A stretch of 29,796 nt of DNA, from assembly GCA_003568945.1 (NCBI GenBank), contig BDIP01000129.1, positions 1 to 29,796 of the forward strand, given 5' to 3'. Positions 11,297 to 21,983 of the stretch are shown in pieces. A model generated the notes under the pieces. It made no database searches. It was given only the letters and a program-made list of their open reading frames with translations, and had not been told where the DNA came from. Numbering within the stretch: position 1 is the stretch's first letter; the number at the start of each line of letters is the position of its first letter. Position numbers and translations under genes: made by a program. Source of the DNA: Kipferlia bialata (Eukaryota; Fornicata).

Positions 11297-12790
11297 TGAA
11301 GGCATCGTCAGCAGTGGCAGGGGGGTTGTACTGAGGTAAGATAGAGAGAGAGAGAGAACACTCCGGGAGGGTTGCACTGGGGTTGAGAGGGAAGCATATT
11401 AATAGCGAGCGAGCGAGCGAGAGAGAGAGGAATATTACTGTACATACATACATTCATATATATACAGCTGCTACTGTACCTGCAGGTCTGCGCCTCCCTG
11501 TGTCCCGTATGCCCCTCCATATGCCGTGTCTGCTGAGTATGCAGAGGGACCAGAGGGGTTGCCGTATGCCCCAGCTGTAGAGCCATATGCATCATTGCCA
11601 CTAGGGGGTACGTATGATGGCACAGCGGGTGCCATAGGGGCCATAGGAGCAGGGGCTGGGTTTGCACTAGAGGCACTAGCAGGTGTAGGTGCATTGTATG
11701 CGGTGCTGGACGATGCCCCGGGCTGCACATGGGAGAGTCTGTCAGAGGTGGACATGCGGCCTAAGAGATTAGACAGAGAGGGAGTGAGAGGGAGAGATAC
11801 CAGACTATATGGTAACCACTATACCAATGTACCTGTTGGGAGTCCCACCGGTACAAACCCTGTGGCCCCGGCAGATGTCAGTAGCTCCTTGGGAGGGGGG
11901 TTGGGGGGGCGGACCTGGGGTGGGAGAGATTACATTCATCACATACTAGAGAGTGTACGTGGATGAACACCAGTCGTGTATGCTATGGTACCATTGTATG
12001 TACCTCAGTGTTGAATGCGGGTGGTACACTGAGCGCATCCATAGGTGCAAGGGGAACAGGGGCAGCGTCAAGGGCAGCTGGGGGTTAGTGTATATTGAGG
12101 AAAGAGAGAGACATATATATATATGTAAAGGGCAGCATGATAAGGGGAGCTGGGGTTAGTATACGTTACAGTATATGTAAATGCAATAATATATATAGAG
12201 ACAAAGGTAGGCAACCTCGAGGGGGCAACCTCGAGGGCTCCAATAATAGTATACACATATGTATCACAATGACCACACCTGATGTAGTCCAGTGGATAGG
12301 GACCTTGAGACTGGCACTGCAACAGCCATGCACATCTAAGGGTTAGAAACAATATATAGAGTGGATACTTCCATACACATATATCCCACCATATTAGTAT
12401 ATAGAGTGAGACTGGCACTGCAGCCATGCACATCTGGGGGGTGAGCAGTATACACTTAGGGAGTCAAGGAATGGTCTGTTAGTGCTATACATATGGGTTC
12501 ATGAAGACCATGATGGTTGAAGAGGCCAGTTACTATTGATATATATCAATACATAGATACATACAAATATTGACATGTGCTAGTACCAGTCTTGACCTCG
12601 ATGTAGTATATCTATAGTAATACGAATATAGTATATATATAGTATATATAAGGTACATATATATTTAAATAGTAATAGCATGTACATATGTGGTATTACC
12701 TGTCTTGACCTCGATGTATGTGTTCATCATGAAGATCTGAGAGACCTCACCCTGAGCAGAACTGTCCAGCTTCCTATGCATTAAGGGTGT

Positions 12791-12836
<46 letters not shown>

Positions 12837-14851
12837 CCTGTAGTCCTGTGCGGGCAGGGTAAGGAACTTCTTCTCCCAGGCATACTCGCCAAGCTGACTA
12901 TTAGATCAAATATACGTACACTTGGACAGTATGCAGACATTTTGCATGAAGCGAAAACCATGTGTGCAATACATACCCTGTCGTATCCCTTGATCTCCTC
13001 GTTGGGCTTGCGGTGCTCGGCACTGAGAGTGAGAATCAACGCAGGGTGATCAAAAGATTGCGTTTGACACTGATAATAATAGTATATATATATACACACC
13101 TGTTTGGCCAGATCTCTATGGTGATAAGGGTGATCGTCTTTCTATATATACATATATATACATATATATATACATACCTGTTTGGCCTGATCTCTATGGT
13201 GATGGGGGTGACTGTCCTTCCTCCAAAGGGCTCAATGGCCCTGGGCAGGATGTACTCGCCCTGCAGATAAGATACTCGCACACACACACACATATAAATA
13301 TACATTGTAGGGAGTGATATGATTCTGTGGGTTTACGTCGGCAATCGACATGAAACAACAGTGGAACAAATAGAAAATATGGTCAGATTTAGGTATGAAA
13401 GGAAATACAAATATGAATATAATAATATACAACTAATTTAATACATAGATATGAAGTGAGTATTTGTACCATACCATACCTTGATGTGGTGGATGTACCC
13501 GGTCACATACTCATTGGACCTGGGAGTGAGAACAGTATGGAAATGACTCTCATCATTGAATAGTCAATATATATGTGTTCAGATGTATTATTGGACCTGA
13601 GAGTAAGGCAATATACTAACAGTGGAACATATGGAGTTGCTTGATGTGCACATAAATACTTAACTATTGGTATCAATATTTAGTGAGGGGGACAGGATAC
13701 GTGTTGCATATATGCTATGATACTGAATGTATACGTTTTCTATATATACCTTCCGGGGTTGAACTTGCGGCATATCTTGTAGCCGAGGGACCAGGAGATC
13801 TGGGAGTAAGGACAAGTATGCAATAATAATGACAATATATATATATATATATATTCTATCAATAATAGTACCCAATACAGTCCTATACCTGAGTCACTGG
13901 CTTCTTGCCAAGGTTCTCGATGTTGAGGGTCAGCGTGGTGCCACGGCTGGAGGGTCAGAATAACGTGGTCTTAAAGATATATGAGACCCACATATTCACT
14001 TCAGTGAGGAAGATAACCTATGGGAGGAACTGGAAGAGAGATGCCTACCTGGGTGATGTGACTAGGCATGGCACACTGCCAAATGTAAATATAGAGAGAG
14101 AGCAAGATATCCAATGGGAGGAACTGGAAGAGAGACATGTACCTAGGCGATGTCACTAGGCACGGCACACTGCCTGTGAGGTTGACAAGGCCCTTCTTGG
14201 AGCAGCAGGCAGTGCTCTCGACCTAGGGTGAGGAAATATGCCCGTGAAGAGAGAGAGGGAGCAATATATATATATAGAGAGAGAGTACACGTACACGCTC
14301 ACTCATGGGCAGGGGTCTCTGAGGGTCGTTGGGGTCTGAGGGGATGGGTGTGTATCTACCACCGGGGGGAGGGATCACGTAGAACAGGCATCCCAAGTCC
14401 TCATCGATGCCTAGGGGGTTAGATTATATATATAATATTTAGAAATAATACATATATTATTATATATATATACACACAAATATATGTAGACACACATATA
14501 TGTATACTATAGGTATCACGTAGAACAAGGTACCCAGGTCCTCATCGATGCCTAAGGGTTAGAAAATGGATATACACACACACATATAAATGTAGACATA
14601 TATATATATATATATATACACTATATGTATCACGTAGAACAAGGTACCCAGGTCCTCATCGATGCCTGGAGGTTACAATACATATACATATATACACACA
14701 TATATATACACATACATATATGATGCAATACTGTAATGAAATTGAAAACTACACAGTAGATCAGAATACTTCATATATACCTCTTGCAATGACAATCTTC
14801 ATCCTGAAGAAGTATCTGATGCTGTTGGCCATGGTGGTCCTGGGGACATCC
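10899..14851 (-). CDS. Mirror copy of the truncated arrestin-like gene
   Basis: Exact copy of 14946-18898, cut at the same intron. Minus-strand exons 14781-14851, 14295-14410, 14143-14222, 13889-13946, 13750-13799, 13480-13519, 13178-13260, 12977-13022, 12838-12893, 12700-12773, 12279-12335, 12004-12077, 11833-11914, 11480-11760, 11162-11243, 10899-10939. The two copies are head to head with about 94 bp between their first visible exons. Confidence 0.75.
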
Positions 14852-14869
14852 CTAGGGATTAGATGGGTC

Positions 14870-14873
<4 letters not shown>

Positions 14874-14923
<50 letters not shown>
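14874..14923. repeat. (TA)25 at the axis of the palindrome
   Basis: Fifty bases of alternating TA lie between the unique flanks GATGGGTCGATG (left) and CATCGACCCATC (right). The run is self-complementary, so a nascent strand or an assembler can fold back on it. It sits in an intron of the arrestin-like gene, about 22 bp before a 3' splice site in each arm. Confidence 0.97.
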
Positions 14924-14927
<4 letters not shown>

Positions 14928-14945
14928 GACCCATCTAATCCCTAG

Positions 14946-16960
14946 GGATGTCCCCAGGACCACCATGGCCAACAGCATCAGATACTTCTTCAGGATGAAG
15001 ATTGTCATTGCAAGAGGTATATATGAAGTATTCTGATCTACTGTGTAGTTTTCAATTTCATTACAGTATTGCATCATATATGTATGTGTATATATATGTG
15101 TGTATATATGTATATGTATTGTAACCTCCAGGCATCGATGAGGACCTGGGTACCTTGTTCTACGTGATACATATAGTGTATATATATATATATATATATG
15201 TCTACATTTATATGTGTGTGTGTATATCCATTTTCTAACCCTTAGGCATCGATGAGGACCTGGGTACCTTGTTCTACGTGATACCTATAGTATACATATA
15301 TGTGTGTCTACATATATTTGTGTGTATATATATATAATAATATATGTATTATTTCTAAATATTATATATATAATCTAACCCCCTAGGCATCGATGAGGAC
15401 TTGGGATGCCTGTTCTACGTGATCCCTCCCCCCGGTGGTAGATACACACCCATCCCCTCAGACCCCAACGACCCTCAGAGACCCCTGCCCATGAGTGAGC
15501 GTGTACGTGTACTCTCTCTCTATATATATATATTGCTCCCTCTCTCTCTTCACGGGCATATTTCCTCACCCTAGGTCGAGAGCACTGCCTGCTGCTCCAA
15601 GAAGGGCCTTGTCAACCTCACAGGCAGTGTGCCGTGCCTAGTGACATCGCCTAGGTACATGTCTCTCTTCCAGTTCCTCCCATTGGATATCTTGCTCTCT
15701 CTCTATATTTACATTTGGCAGTGTGCCATGCCTAGTCACATCACCCAGGTAGGCATCTCTCTTCCAGTTCCTCCCATAGGTTATCTTCCTCACTGAAGTG
15801 AATATGTGGGTCTCATATATCTTTAAGACCACGTTATTCTGACCCTCCAGCCGTGGCACCACGCTGACCCTCAACATCGAGAACCTTGGCAAGAAGCCAG
15901 TGACTCAGGTATAGGACTGTATTGGGTACTATTATTGATAGAATATATATATATATATATATTGTCATTATTATTGCATACTTGTCCTTACTCCCAGATC
16001 TCCTGGTCCCTCGGCTACAAGATATGCCGCAAGTTCAACCCCGGAAGGTATATATAGAAAACGTATACATTCAGTATCATAGCATATATGCAACACGTAT
16101 CCTGTCCCCCTCACTAAATATTGATACCAATAGTTAAGTATTTATGTGCACATCAAGCAACTCCATATGTTCCACTGTTAGTATATTGCCTTACTCTCAG
16201 GTCCAATAATACATCTGAACACATATATATTGACTATTCAATGATGAGAGTCATTTCCATACTGTTCTCACTCCCAGGTCCAATGAGTATGTGACCGGGT
16301 ACATCCACCACATCAAGGTATGGTATGGTACAAATACTCACTTCATATCTATGTATTAAATTAGTTGTATATTATTATATTCATATTTGTATTTCCTTTC
16401 ATACCTAAATCTGACCATATTTTCTATTTGTTCCACTGTTGTTTCATGTCGATTGCCGACGTAAACCCACAGAATCATATCACTCCCTACAATGTATATT
16501 TATATGTGTGTGTGTGTGCGAGTATCTTATCTGCAGGGCGAGTACATCCTGCCCAGGGCCATTGAGCCCTTTGGAGGAAGGACAGTCACCCCCATCACCA
16601 TAGAGATCAGGCCAAACAGGTATGTATATATATATGTATATATATGTATATATAGAAAGACGATCACCCTTATCACCATAGAGATCTGGCCAAACAGGTG
16701 TGTATATATATATACTATTATTATCAGTGTCAAACGCAATCTTTTGATCACCCTGCGTTGATTCTCACTCTCAGTGCCGAGCACCGCAAGCCCAACGAGG
16801 AGATCAAGGGATACGACAGGGTATGTATTGCACACATGGTTTTCGCTTCATGCAAAATGTCTGCATACTGTCCAAGTGTACGTATATTTGATCTAATAGT
16901 CAGCTTGGCGAGTATGCCTGGGAGAAGAAGTTCCTTACCCTGCCCGCACAGGACTACAGG

Positions 16961-17006
<46 letters not shown>

Positions 17007-18500
17007 ACACCCTTAATGCATAGGAAGCTGGACAGTTCTGCTCAGGGTGAGGTCTCTCAGATCTTCATGATGAACACATACATCGAGGTCAAGACAGGTA
17101 ATACCACATATGTACATGCTATTACTATTTAAATATATATGTACCTTATATATACTATATATATACTATATTCGTATTACTATAGATATACTACATCGAG
17201 GTCAAGACTGGTACTAGCACATGTCAATATTTGTATGTATCTATGTATTGATATATATCAATAGTAACTGGCCTCTTCAACCATCATGGTCTTCATGAAC
17301 CCATATGTATAGCACTAACAGACCATTCCTTGACTCCCTAAGTGTATACTGCTCACCCCCCAGATGTGCATGGCTGCAGTGCCAGTCTCACTCTATATAC
17401 TAATATGGTGGGATATATGTGTATGGAAGTATCCACTCTATATATTGTTTCTAACCCTTAGATGTGCATGGCTGTTGCAGTGCCAGTCTCAAGGTCCCTA
17501 TCCACTGGACTACATCAGGTGTGGTCATTGTGATACATATGTGTATACTATTATTGGAGCCCTCGAGGTTGCCCCCTCGAGGTTGCCTACCTTTGTCTCT
17601 ATATATATTATTGCATTTACATATACTGTAACGTATACTAACCCCAGCTCCCCTTATCATGCTGCCCTTTACATATATATATATGTCTCTCTCTTTCCTC
17701 AATATACACTAACCCCCAGCTGCCCTTGACGCTGCCCCTGTTCCCCTTGCACCTATGGATGCGCTCAGTGTACCACCCGCATTCAACACTGAGGTACATA
17801 CAATGGTACCATAGCATACACGACTGGTGTTCATCCACGTACACTCTCTAGTATGTGATGAATGTAATCTCTCCCACCCCAGGTCCGCCCCCCCAACCCC
17901 CCTCCCAAGGAGCTACTGACATCTGCCGGGGCCACAGGGTTTGTACCGGTGGGACTCCCAACAGGTACATTGGTATAGTGGTTACCATATAGTCTGGTAT
18001 CTCTCCCTCTCACTCCCTCTCTGTCTAATCTCTTAGGCCGCATGTCCACCTCTGACAGACTCTCCCATGTGCAGCCCGGGGCATCGTCCAGCACCGCATA
18101 CAATGCACCTACACCTGCTAGTGCCTCTAGTGCAAACCCAGCCCCTGCTCCTATGGCCCCTATGGCACCCGCTGTGCCATCATACGTACCCCCTAGTGGC
18201 AATGATGCATATGGCTCTACAGCTGGGGCATACGGCAACCCCTCTGGTCCCTCTGCATACTCAGCAGACACGGCATATGGAGGGGCATACGGGACACAGG
18301 GAGGCGCAGACCTGCAGGTACAGTAGCAGCTGTATATATATGAATGTATGTATGTACAGTAATATTCCTCTCTCTCTCGCTCGCTCGCTCGCTATTAATA
18401 TGCTTCCCTCTCAACCCCAGTGCAACCCTCCCGGAGTGTTCTCTCTCTCTCTCTATCTTACCTCAGTACAACCCCCCTGCCACTGCTGACGATGCCTTCA

Positions 18501-18538
<38 letters not shown>

Positions 18539-18898
18539 TCTACATTACCTCAGTACAACCCCCCTGCCACCGCTGACGATGCCTTCACATACCAGTACAC
18601 CCCAGACACAGCATACCAGCCCACAAACACAGATGGTATGTTTATATTTATATTTATATATCTGCAACAATGATCTATGTATATATATATATATATAACC
18701 AATTGACATGCTATACCAGTACACCCCAGACACAGCATACCAGCCCACAAACACAAACACAGATGGTATGTTCATATGTGTATAGGGAACAATTTAGTCT
18801 ACAATCACTCCGTATTCCAGTGTTTCTTCTCTCTTCCTTTCCTGTCTCTCACTCTAGCTGATGGCCCCCCTCCCCTGGCATACATGTACGGCCAGTAG
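14946..18898 (+). CDS. Arrestin-like protein, N-terminal half missing (gene A)
   Basis: Sixteen exons join in phase to 429 residues ending in TAG: 14946-15016, 15387-15502, 15575-15654, 15851-15908, 15998-16047, 16278-16317, 16537-16619, 16775-16820, 16904-16959, 17024-17097, 17462-17518, 17720-17793, 17883-17964, 18037-18317, 18554-18635, 18858-18898. Residues 1-35 (SIRYFFRMKIVIAR, then LFYVIPPP) resemble the end of an arrestin N-domain. Residues 66-110 (CCSKKGLVNLTGSV, LTLNIENLGKKPV) resemble the start of the arrestin C-domain, and residues 210-240 (FMMNTYIEVKTDVHGCCSAS then LKVPI) its last strands. A tail of about 180 residues is Pro/Ala/Tyr/Gly-rich with no PPxY motif. Arrestin-fold proteins are cytosolic trafficking adaptors. 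The first exon starts after an intron acceptor, so upstream exons should exist, but the palindrome axis replaces them. Confidence 0.75.
15132..15425 (+). repeat. Triple copy of an acceptor plus exon start in gene A
   Basis: A 39-nt block beginning GCATCGATGAGGAC and preceded each time by a good acceptor occurs at 15132-15170, 15246-15284 and 15387-15425. Only the third opens into the long exon. The first two, if used as exons up to their GTGATA donor, would leave the wrong phase. TA/TG repeats separate them. Mirror 14372-14665. Confidence 0.9.
15623..15777 (+). repeat. Tandem copy of an exon end with its donor in gene A
   Basis: Two 61-nt copies (15623-15683 and 15717-15777) span the last 32 nt of the third visible exon, its GTA donor and the beginning of the intron, and differ at a few bases. 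Spacing is 94 bp. Mirror 14020-14174. Confidence 0.88.
16594..16699 (+). repeat. Copy of the end of the seventh visible exon in its own intron
   Basis: ATCACCATAGAGATCNGGCC followed by AAACAGGT is present at the exon end (16594-16621) and again at about 16672-16699, each followed by a GT/TA repeat. The second copy retains a GT donor. Mirror 13098-13203. Confidence 0.85.
16964..17002 (+). repeat. CT microsatellite in an intron of gene A
   Basis: About 19 CT units immediately after the donor of the exon ending at 16959. Mirror 12795-12833 (GA). Similar CT and TA runs occur in most introns of this gene. Confidence 0.95.
17364..17491 (+). repeat. Copy of the start of the eleventh visible exon in the preceding intron
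   Basis: ATGTGCATGGCTG...CAGTGCCAGTCTCA occurs after CCCCAG at 17364-17390 and after CCCTTAG at 17462-17491; the real exon has three extra bases. A similar relation links 17647-17670 to the exon at 17720, and 17192-17208 to the exon end at 17079-17095. Confidence 0.85.
18457..18588 (+). repeat. Tandem copy of the start of the fifteenth visible exon
   Basis: TTACCTCAG followed by about 35 nt of exon start (YNPPATADDAF) occurs at 18458 and 18545, separated by a CT repeat (18500-18542). The first copy lacks a donor. A more decayed third copy begins near 18412. Mirror 11209-11340. Confidence 0.88.
18592..18770 (+). repeat. Duplicated exon end of gene A, both copies with acceptor and donor
   Basis: The segment encoding YTPDTAYQPTNTD is present at 18596-18635 and 18720-18765, each ending GATG|GTATGTT. 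The second has an ACCAG acceptor and an extra six bases (one more Asn-Thr). Spliced directly from 18317 to 18858 it keeps the frame, so it could replace the exon at 18554-18635. Mirror 11027-11205. Confidence 0.85.
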
Positions 18899-19278
18899 GT
18901 CAGTGGACTGGAAAGAAACCTTTGGCTCTTGATGCCTGAGGAAGATGCTCAGGGTGGTACTATGATGGAGCAGAGAGAGGCCCCCCTATGGACAGTAGGT
19001 CAGTGGACAGGTGGAAGTCGCTGGTTGTTGAACTGCGGACATGTTAAAGGCGGAGCGTACTTTGTAATAGACGTAAATTATTTTCCTTTAACTGAATACT
19101 GGAGTGGTCTCAGTTCCCGACCCCTCAAGCATTTAGAGGTGTTTCTATGTGTAGCACTAAGGAAATAAATATATCGGGCACCAGACTATTCTCTAGTCCT
19201 CTACCAACTGTAATCTCCCAGTCTGACAGGTACTGTATATGTTCTCAAATCATGTCCTAACGGTGGGGGACACTTTGT

Positions 19279-19304
19279 CACTGTATACAGTGTATACTAT
19301 ACAC
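19279..19304. repeat. Overlapping inverted repeats upstream of gene B (mirror 10493-10518)
   Basis: CACTGTATACAGTG (19279-19292, even-centred) overlaps GTGTATA-C-TATACAC (19290-19304). Confidence 0.9.
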
Positions 19305-19317
19305 CTGTTGAAAACTT

Positions 19318-19352
19318 GTCACTGTTCACCAAATATGTAGTCACTGTTCACC
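19318..19352. repeat. Direct repeat of GTCACTGTTCACC upstream of gene B
   Basis: Copies at 19318-19330 and 19340-19352, spaced 22 bp, with partial copies GTCACTGT at 19277 and CCACTGTTGACC at about 19357. They lie 75-150 bp before the ATG of gene B, so they could be protein-binding sites; no known element is matched. Mirror 10445-10479. Confidence 0.7.
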
Positions 19353-19426
19353 CCTGCCACTGTTGACCAACATATGACATGCGACACTCAAGGACCCCTC
19401 TCTAACTTTGACCAAGAGACTCACGT

Positions 19427-21909
19427 ATGACTCTTAAACCAAAGGTACCGACTGCTAAGAGGAGGCCTAAGCACTCCTCAAAGGAGGTAGACTTGGCGGA
19501 GTCACGACACCGTCACAGAGGGACCGCAACGGTGGGTGGGGGTGTAGCTGAAGACATCCAAGAGAGACACACTGTGAGTGAGGCAGTGTCTCAGGGGTCA
19601 ACCACTGGTGGGCAGGGGAGGGAGGGACCAGTCGCACATGATGGAGCAGAGCCTTCGCTGTTCAGTGGTAGGAACAGAAAATTACAGGCTCTGAGGTAAT
19701 ATATCCACAGTATACGCCACTTCATCTCACTCTAAATGATAGACACTGGCATGAGTAAAGCGGTCCAAGCTGTGACACCGGCATTTCACATGAATACAAG
19801 TACATGAGATATATTTAATAAACCACATCACCGGTACTCATCTACAGTAGGATGACCGAGATCCAGAGACGCCTGAGTGATAGTCTGTCCTCAGGAGTGG
19901 AGACCGGGGCGGTTCTGCTGGACATGGAGAGGGAGTGCGGAGGGTACAAATGTAAGTGGTCAGCGTGTGTAGTCATATGTGCAACCAATGACGATCCATA
20001 CCCATGTGAGTTGATTCTCACCTCAGCTCTAGCTGTCCCCTGTTTCAGTGTGTGTCTTACTGCCTTAAGAGCTCACCCTACCTGCCCAGTGACTCTCTAT
20101 GACGCCATGGTTCCCCTTCAGACGCTCATAGGTAGGTCGGTAACTAGGTGTTTGGTTTCGCATTAGTAACACATACTGTAAATTGGATAGCAGTGTAGAG
20201 ACTCTAGACTAGAGTGACCCAACACAGACTGACGACCAGAACACCTCCCAGCCTTCTCCTTCAATGAACTTGGTGAACTGTGCTCCATACTGATCAATGC
20301 TGCTCGGACACTCGTACAGGAGCCCCACAACTGGGACGTTGTAACCAGGTAAGGAGACTGATAATATCAATGATTATAGTCAATAATCCAAATCACTAGG
20401 CTTTCTATAGTCTGACGCTTCAGTATCTTGGACACGCTCACTCACTATGTCCTGGAACGGGCAGTCGTGTGGACTGGATCCACAGGTCAGTTACCATGAA
20501 TTCGTAAAATCATCCCAACTTGCTATACGTCGGATTTGTTACACATCCACTGTATATACCTACTATCACTCCTGAATGACTATATATATTTGACATCAGG
20601 AGATGAACCCGCCTCTGAGCCCATGGCATGTGCCCTGTATCTATTGAACACAGGTATATACCTATACAATACTAATATGGTAAATATATGAATGAACACC
20701 GAGTATTGTAGTAAGTGCGAGCAAAAGCAGCAACGTTAAGGACTAACCCCAGGCATCTGCCCCTGTGTTCAGTCAGTTCTGGATGCAGCAGCACTGGAGA
20801 GACAGTTCATTACCAGTGCCAACAGATACCCAGCAAGTCTTAGACCATTCTCTACGGGTTCCCCAGGGTACACCATTGCTGACGGAATCATTCCAGGGAT
20901 AGAGGCCTCTTGCGACTCTGAGTGGGTTGACACGTCAGTGAGTACTCCAGCTGCTGACTCTGGAACAATCCCTTCTGCCACTCAGGTTAATTGGGAAGTA
21001 CCTGACACCCAAAAGACTACATGTCATCCTATTCTCTCCGATAAGTCCATGTGTGGGGAGGTGGGCGCATGGGTTGCCACTGGAAAGAGTGTGAAGCAAG
21101 AGGGAGGAGGGAGGGATGCGGATGGTGACCTGCGTATGGTATCTACTGCCGGGACAGACGATCCTGCACTGCACCTTCCATGTGTGTCCCTCGACCAGAC
21201 AGCTGGGAATGTCCTGCCAGTCAAGTGTGGTAGTAAGAGAGCGAGAGAGAGCAATGCTGATGCGATGGGTGCAGGACCTACCACTGTTAACTGGTGGTGC
21301 GGTGGTTCAGTGCTGGCCAGCAGCGCCGGCCCGTTTAAGCAGGCACTCTCACCTACTAAGCAGCACCCAGCCCTGGCTAAGAAAGTAGCCATCAAGACAG
21401 ATATACTGTCTACCCTCCACTCCGTCTCTGCGAGACTAGCAGCCAGCTCCGTACCCCTAGACAAATATAATGCGGCAGAGATGTCTTACCAGGTGAACAC
21501 TGTGTTTTCCAACATCAGGAGACTGCTGGATCGGACAAGAGGTGACAAGAGAGGAGTGAAGAGAAAGGCAGAGAAGCAAGAGAAGGGCAGGAAGACAGTG
21601 ACAGAGAAGAAGCCCTTTGAGGATCCGTCAAAAGTGATGGCCAGACGGGAACTCTGGCGGGTTAGTGAGGCAGCCCTGAAGCTCTTACACAGTATTGTCC
21701 ACGGTATGTGTGTCACTAAGTATCCGAACATAACTCTTTAACTGTATCCATAGGTAGTGCTACTACTCCATCAAGTAACATTAGCACCAAGTATCGAACT
21801 AGATATCGACACTGTGAAGCAGCTTGTCCACATCCTCGAGACCCACGGGGACATGTGTCCTGAGTATGGATACATGATGCTGACGCCACTCACACACACA
21901 GGCAAGTAG
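19427..21909 (+). CDS. Large basic, probably nuclear protein of unknown function (gene B)
   Basis: Exons 19427-19695, 19851-20131, 20252-20348, 20424-20485, 20600-20653, 20753-21703 and 21758-21909 join in phase to 621 residues ending in TAG. The start is ATG at 19427 (MTLKPKVPTAKRRPKHSSKE), whose basic cluster resembles a nuclear signal. Residues about 130-240 are helical (ELGELCSILINAARTLV, ILDTLTHYVLERAVVW). Residues about 300-440 are low-complexity Ser/Thr/Gly-rich. A second strong basic cluster (KRGVKRKAEKQEKGRK) lies near 515-540, with a helical end after it. Inside the second exon 19952-20026 looks like a 75-nt in-frame intron (GTAAGT...CACCTCAG); spliced, the protein would be 596 residues. 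Family not recognised. It may extend into gene C. Confidence 0.65.
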
Positions 21910-21983
21910 TAGACGTTTAAAAGCAGCTGATGAAGTGGCAGGCTGGTCTATATTAAATATAGTATATTTGCTCTATTCATACA

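Larger units (their letters stand above)
18899..19426. other. Intergenic region between the arrestin-like gene and gene B
   Basis: About 530 bp (mirror 10371-10898). Just after the stop of gene A the sequence TAGGTCAGTGGAC recurs at 18896 and 18996. A candidate poly(A) signal AATAAA is at 19164-19169. Upstream of gene B is a repeat-rich stretch (see separate entries). No ORF or RNA gene recognised. Confidence 0.55.

Noticed and set aside
11022-11453. Frames encoding runs of YIYIYI or SLSLSL
   Set aside because: Translations of TA and CT microsatellites inside introns.
11526-11966. Open frame opposite the Pro/Ala/Tyr-rich tail of the arrestin-like gene (mirror 17831-18271)
   Set aside because: Low-complexity repeats open several frames at once; only the sense frame connects to exons in phase and contains no intron sequence.
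14720-14938. Open frame running into the TA repeat (mirror 14859-15077)
   Set aside because: It reads antisense across an arrestin exon and through the microsatellite, ending in YIYIYI residues; it is not a gene.
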